Origin: Oscillospiraceae bacterium
Lineage (GTDB): Bacteria; Bacillota; Clostridia; Oscillospirales; Oscillospiraceae
Assembly (NCBI GenBank): GCA_020866945.1
Contig: JAJBVW010000139.1
Span: 1-5,975, forward strand
DNA length: 5,975 nucleotides
Direction of reading: 5' to 3'
The translations under genes were made by a program, and so were the position numbers. Position 1 is the stretch's first letter, and the number at the start of each line of letters is the position of its first letter. Positions 5,713-5,975 of this stretch are shown one piece after another. The notes below the pieces were generated by a model, which worked only from the letters and a program-made list of their open reading frames with translations, ran no database searches and was not told the DNA's origin.

Positions 5713-5975
5713 GTGATGGATTTGCGGTGAATGTGGGGCGCTAATGGGGATTTGGCGGTTATTTGGGAATATTTGGTAAGTGGGAGATAGATGATTATTT
5801 GCTCTGTATTTTATTAAGAAAGTGGGGATATAGTGGGGAATTTATTCAAATTGATGTGTATTTCTAATGGATTTGCACAAAAGTGGGGGATGATGATTGA
5901 TTTTATGGCGGAATAATGCCATGAGTGGGTTATAAGTGGGGTGATGGTGCTGGGCGTTTGTGTGGTTAGGGGGGG
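5713..5975. other. Noncoding G/T-rich, C-poor tract of extreme strand asymmetry
   Basis: No convincing gene is seen here. The longest plus-strand starts give about 20 codons (5731 and 5854), and a start at 5944 runs off the edge. Hand count of 263 nt: G 96, T 91, A 61, C 15. The composition changes abruptly at the terminase stop. Short G runs recur throughout and the window ends in seven Gs. Exact repeats are present: ATGGATTTGC at 5716-5725 and 5867-5876; AATGTGGGGCG at 5730-5740, which also occurs inside the terminase end (5688-5698). Possible readings are a cis-acting DNA site, a rho-loading region for leftward RNA, a degenerate remnant, or a sequencing/assembly artefact. Confidence 0.6.
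5779..5941 (+). repeat. Oriented AGTGGG repeat cluster
   Basis: AGTGGG occurs six times, always on the plus strand: 5779-5784, 5821-5826, 5832-5837, 5882-5887, 5924-5929 and 5935-5940. Four of these extend to AGTGGGG (5821, 5832, 5882 and 5935). Two pairs (5821/5832 and 5924/5935) are exactly 11 bp apart, about one helical turn. The related GTGGGG/ATGGGG pair has G runs starting at 5735 and 5746, also 11 bp apart. With the local base composition, well under one copy of the hexamer would be expected. Function unknown. Confidence 0.6.

Noticed and set aside
5713..5843. Minus-strand frame without stops entering the antisense frame of terL.
   Set aside because: The strand is nearly G-free, so TGA and TAG are rare by composition. 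There is no good start, and the His/Pro/Ile-rich translation looks non-biological.
5731..5975. Possible broken gene in the terminase frame, with stretches between stops near 5788, 5815 and 5914, plus an ATG at 5944 running off the edge.
   Set aside because: The fragments are 8-40 codons, show no recognisable domain, and the frame is only mildly open. A true gene starting at 5944 cannot be judged from about 10 codons.
5927..5975. G-quadruplex and telomere-like reading (TTAGGGGGGG at the edge).
   Set aside because: The loops between G runs are 8, 10 and 14 nt, too long for a confident three-tetrad quadruplex. A single TTAGGG is not a telomere repeat.

Overview
The window looks like a stretch of GC-rich Firmicutes chromosome, probably a gut Clostridia/Oscillospirales-type organism, carrying or bordering a phage-derived segment. 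This rests on three things: consensus AGGAGG-type ribosome sites, a secreted protein with BspA-like (LRR_5) repeats, and an XRE repressor of the clostridial prophage/ICE type. The taxon is inferred from style only, because no rRNA or marker gene is present.

Layout. Positions 2-2842 (+) encode a 946-residue exported protein. It has a signal peptide, a short BspA-like LRR segment, a long region resembling a right-handed beta-helix, and a Ser/Gly/Glu tail. Its lipobox-like motif carries Tyr where a lipoprotein would have Cys. A perfect 11-bp hairpin at 2868-2892, with T-rich flanks on both sides, separates it from a convergent two-gene operon on the minus strand. That operon encodes a 130-residue XRE repressor (3657-3265) and, 6 nt downstream, a 97-residue protein (3258-2965). 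The second protein sits where an ImmA-type M78 peptidase would sit, but its HExxH site reads HALRP.

Positions 3658-3856 form an AT-rich divergent control region, in sharp contrast to the GC-rich genes. It holds a leftward extended -10 promoter, a rightward TTGACA promoter, two short perfect palindromes and repeated GTTGCG half-sites. This is the expected shape of a lysogeny-type switch. The rightward promoter drives a 59-residue Cys-rich protein (3857-4036). Its 3' end overlaps the start of a complete large terminase ATPase/nuclease gene (4027-5712).

The oddities are two. First, a terminase large subunit lies directly under an early-type repressor-controlled promoter, with no integrase, replication genes, recognisable small terminase or portal in view. 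Second, the last 263 bases (5713-5975) have no convincing gene and an extreme composition (hand count: 96 G, 91 T, 61 A, 15 C). They contain six same-strand copies of AGTGGG, some paired at 11-bp spacing. In a standard phage late operon a portal gene would be expected there. The segment could be a prophage remnant, a satellite-like or domesticated packaging module, or a phage whose order is rearranged. The window alone cannot decide, and an assembly artefact at the right edge has to be excluded first.
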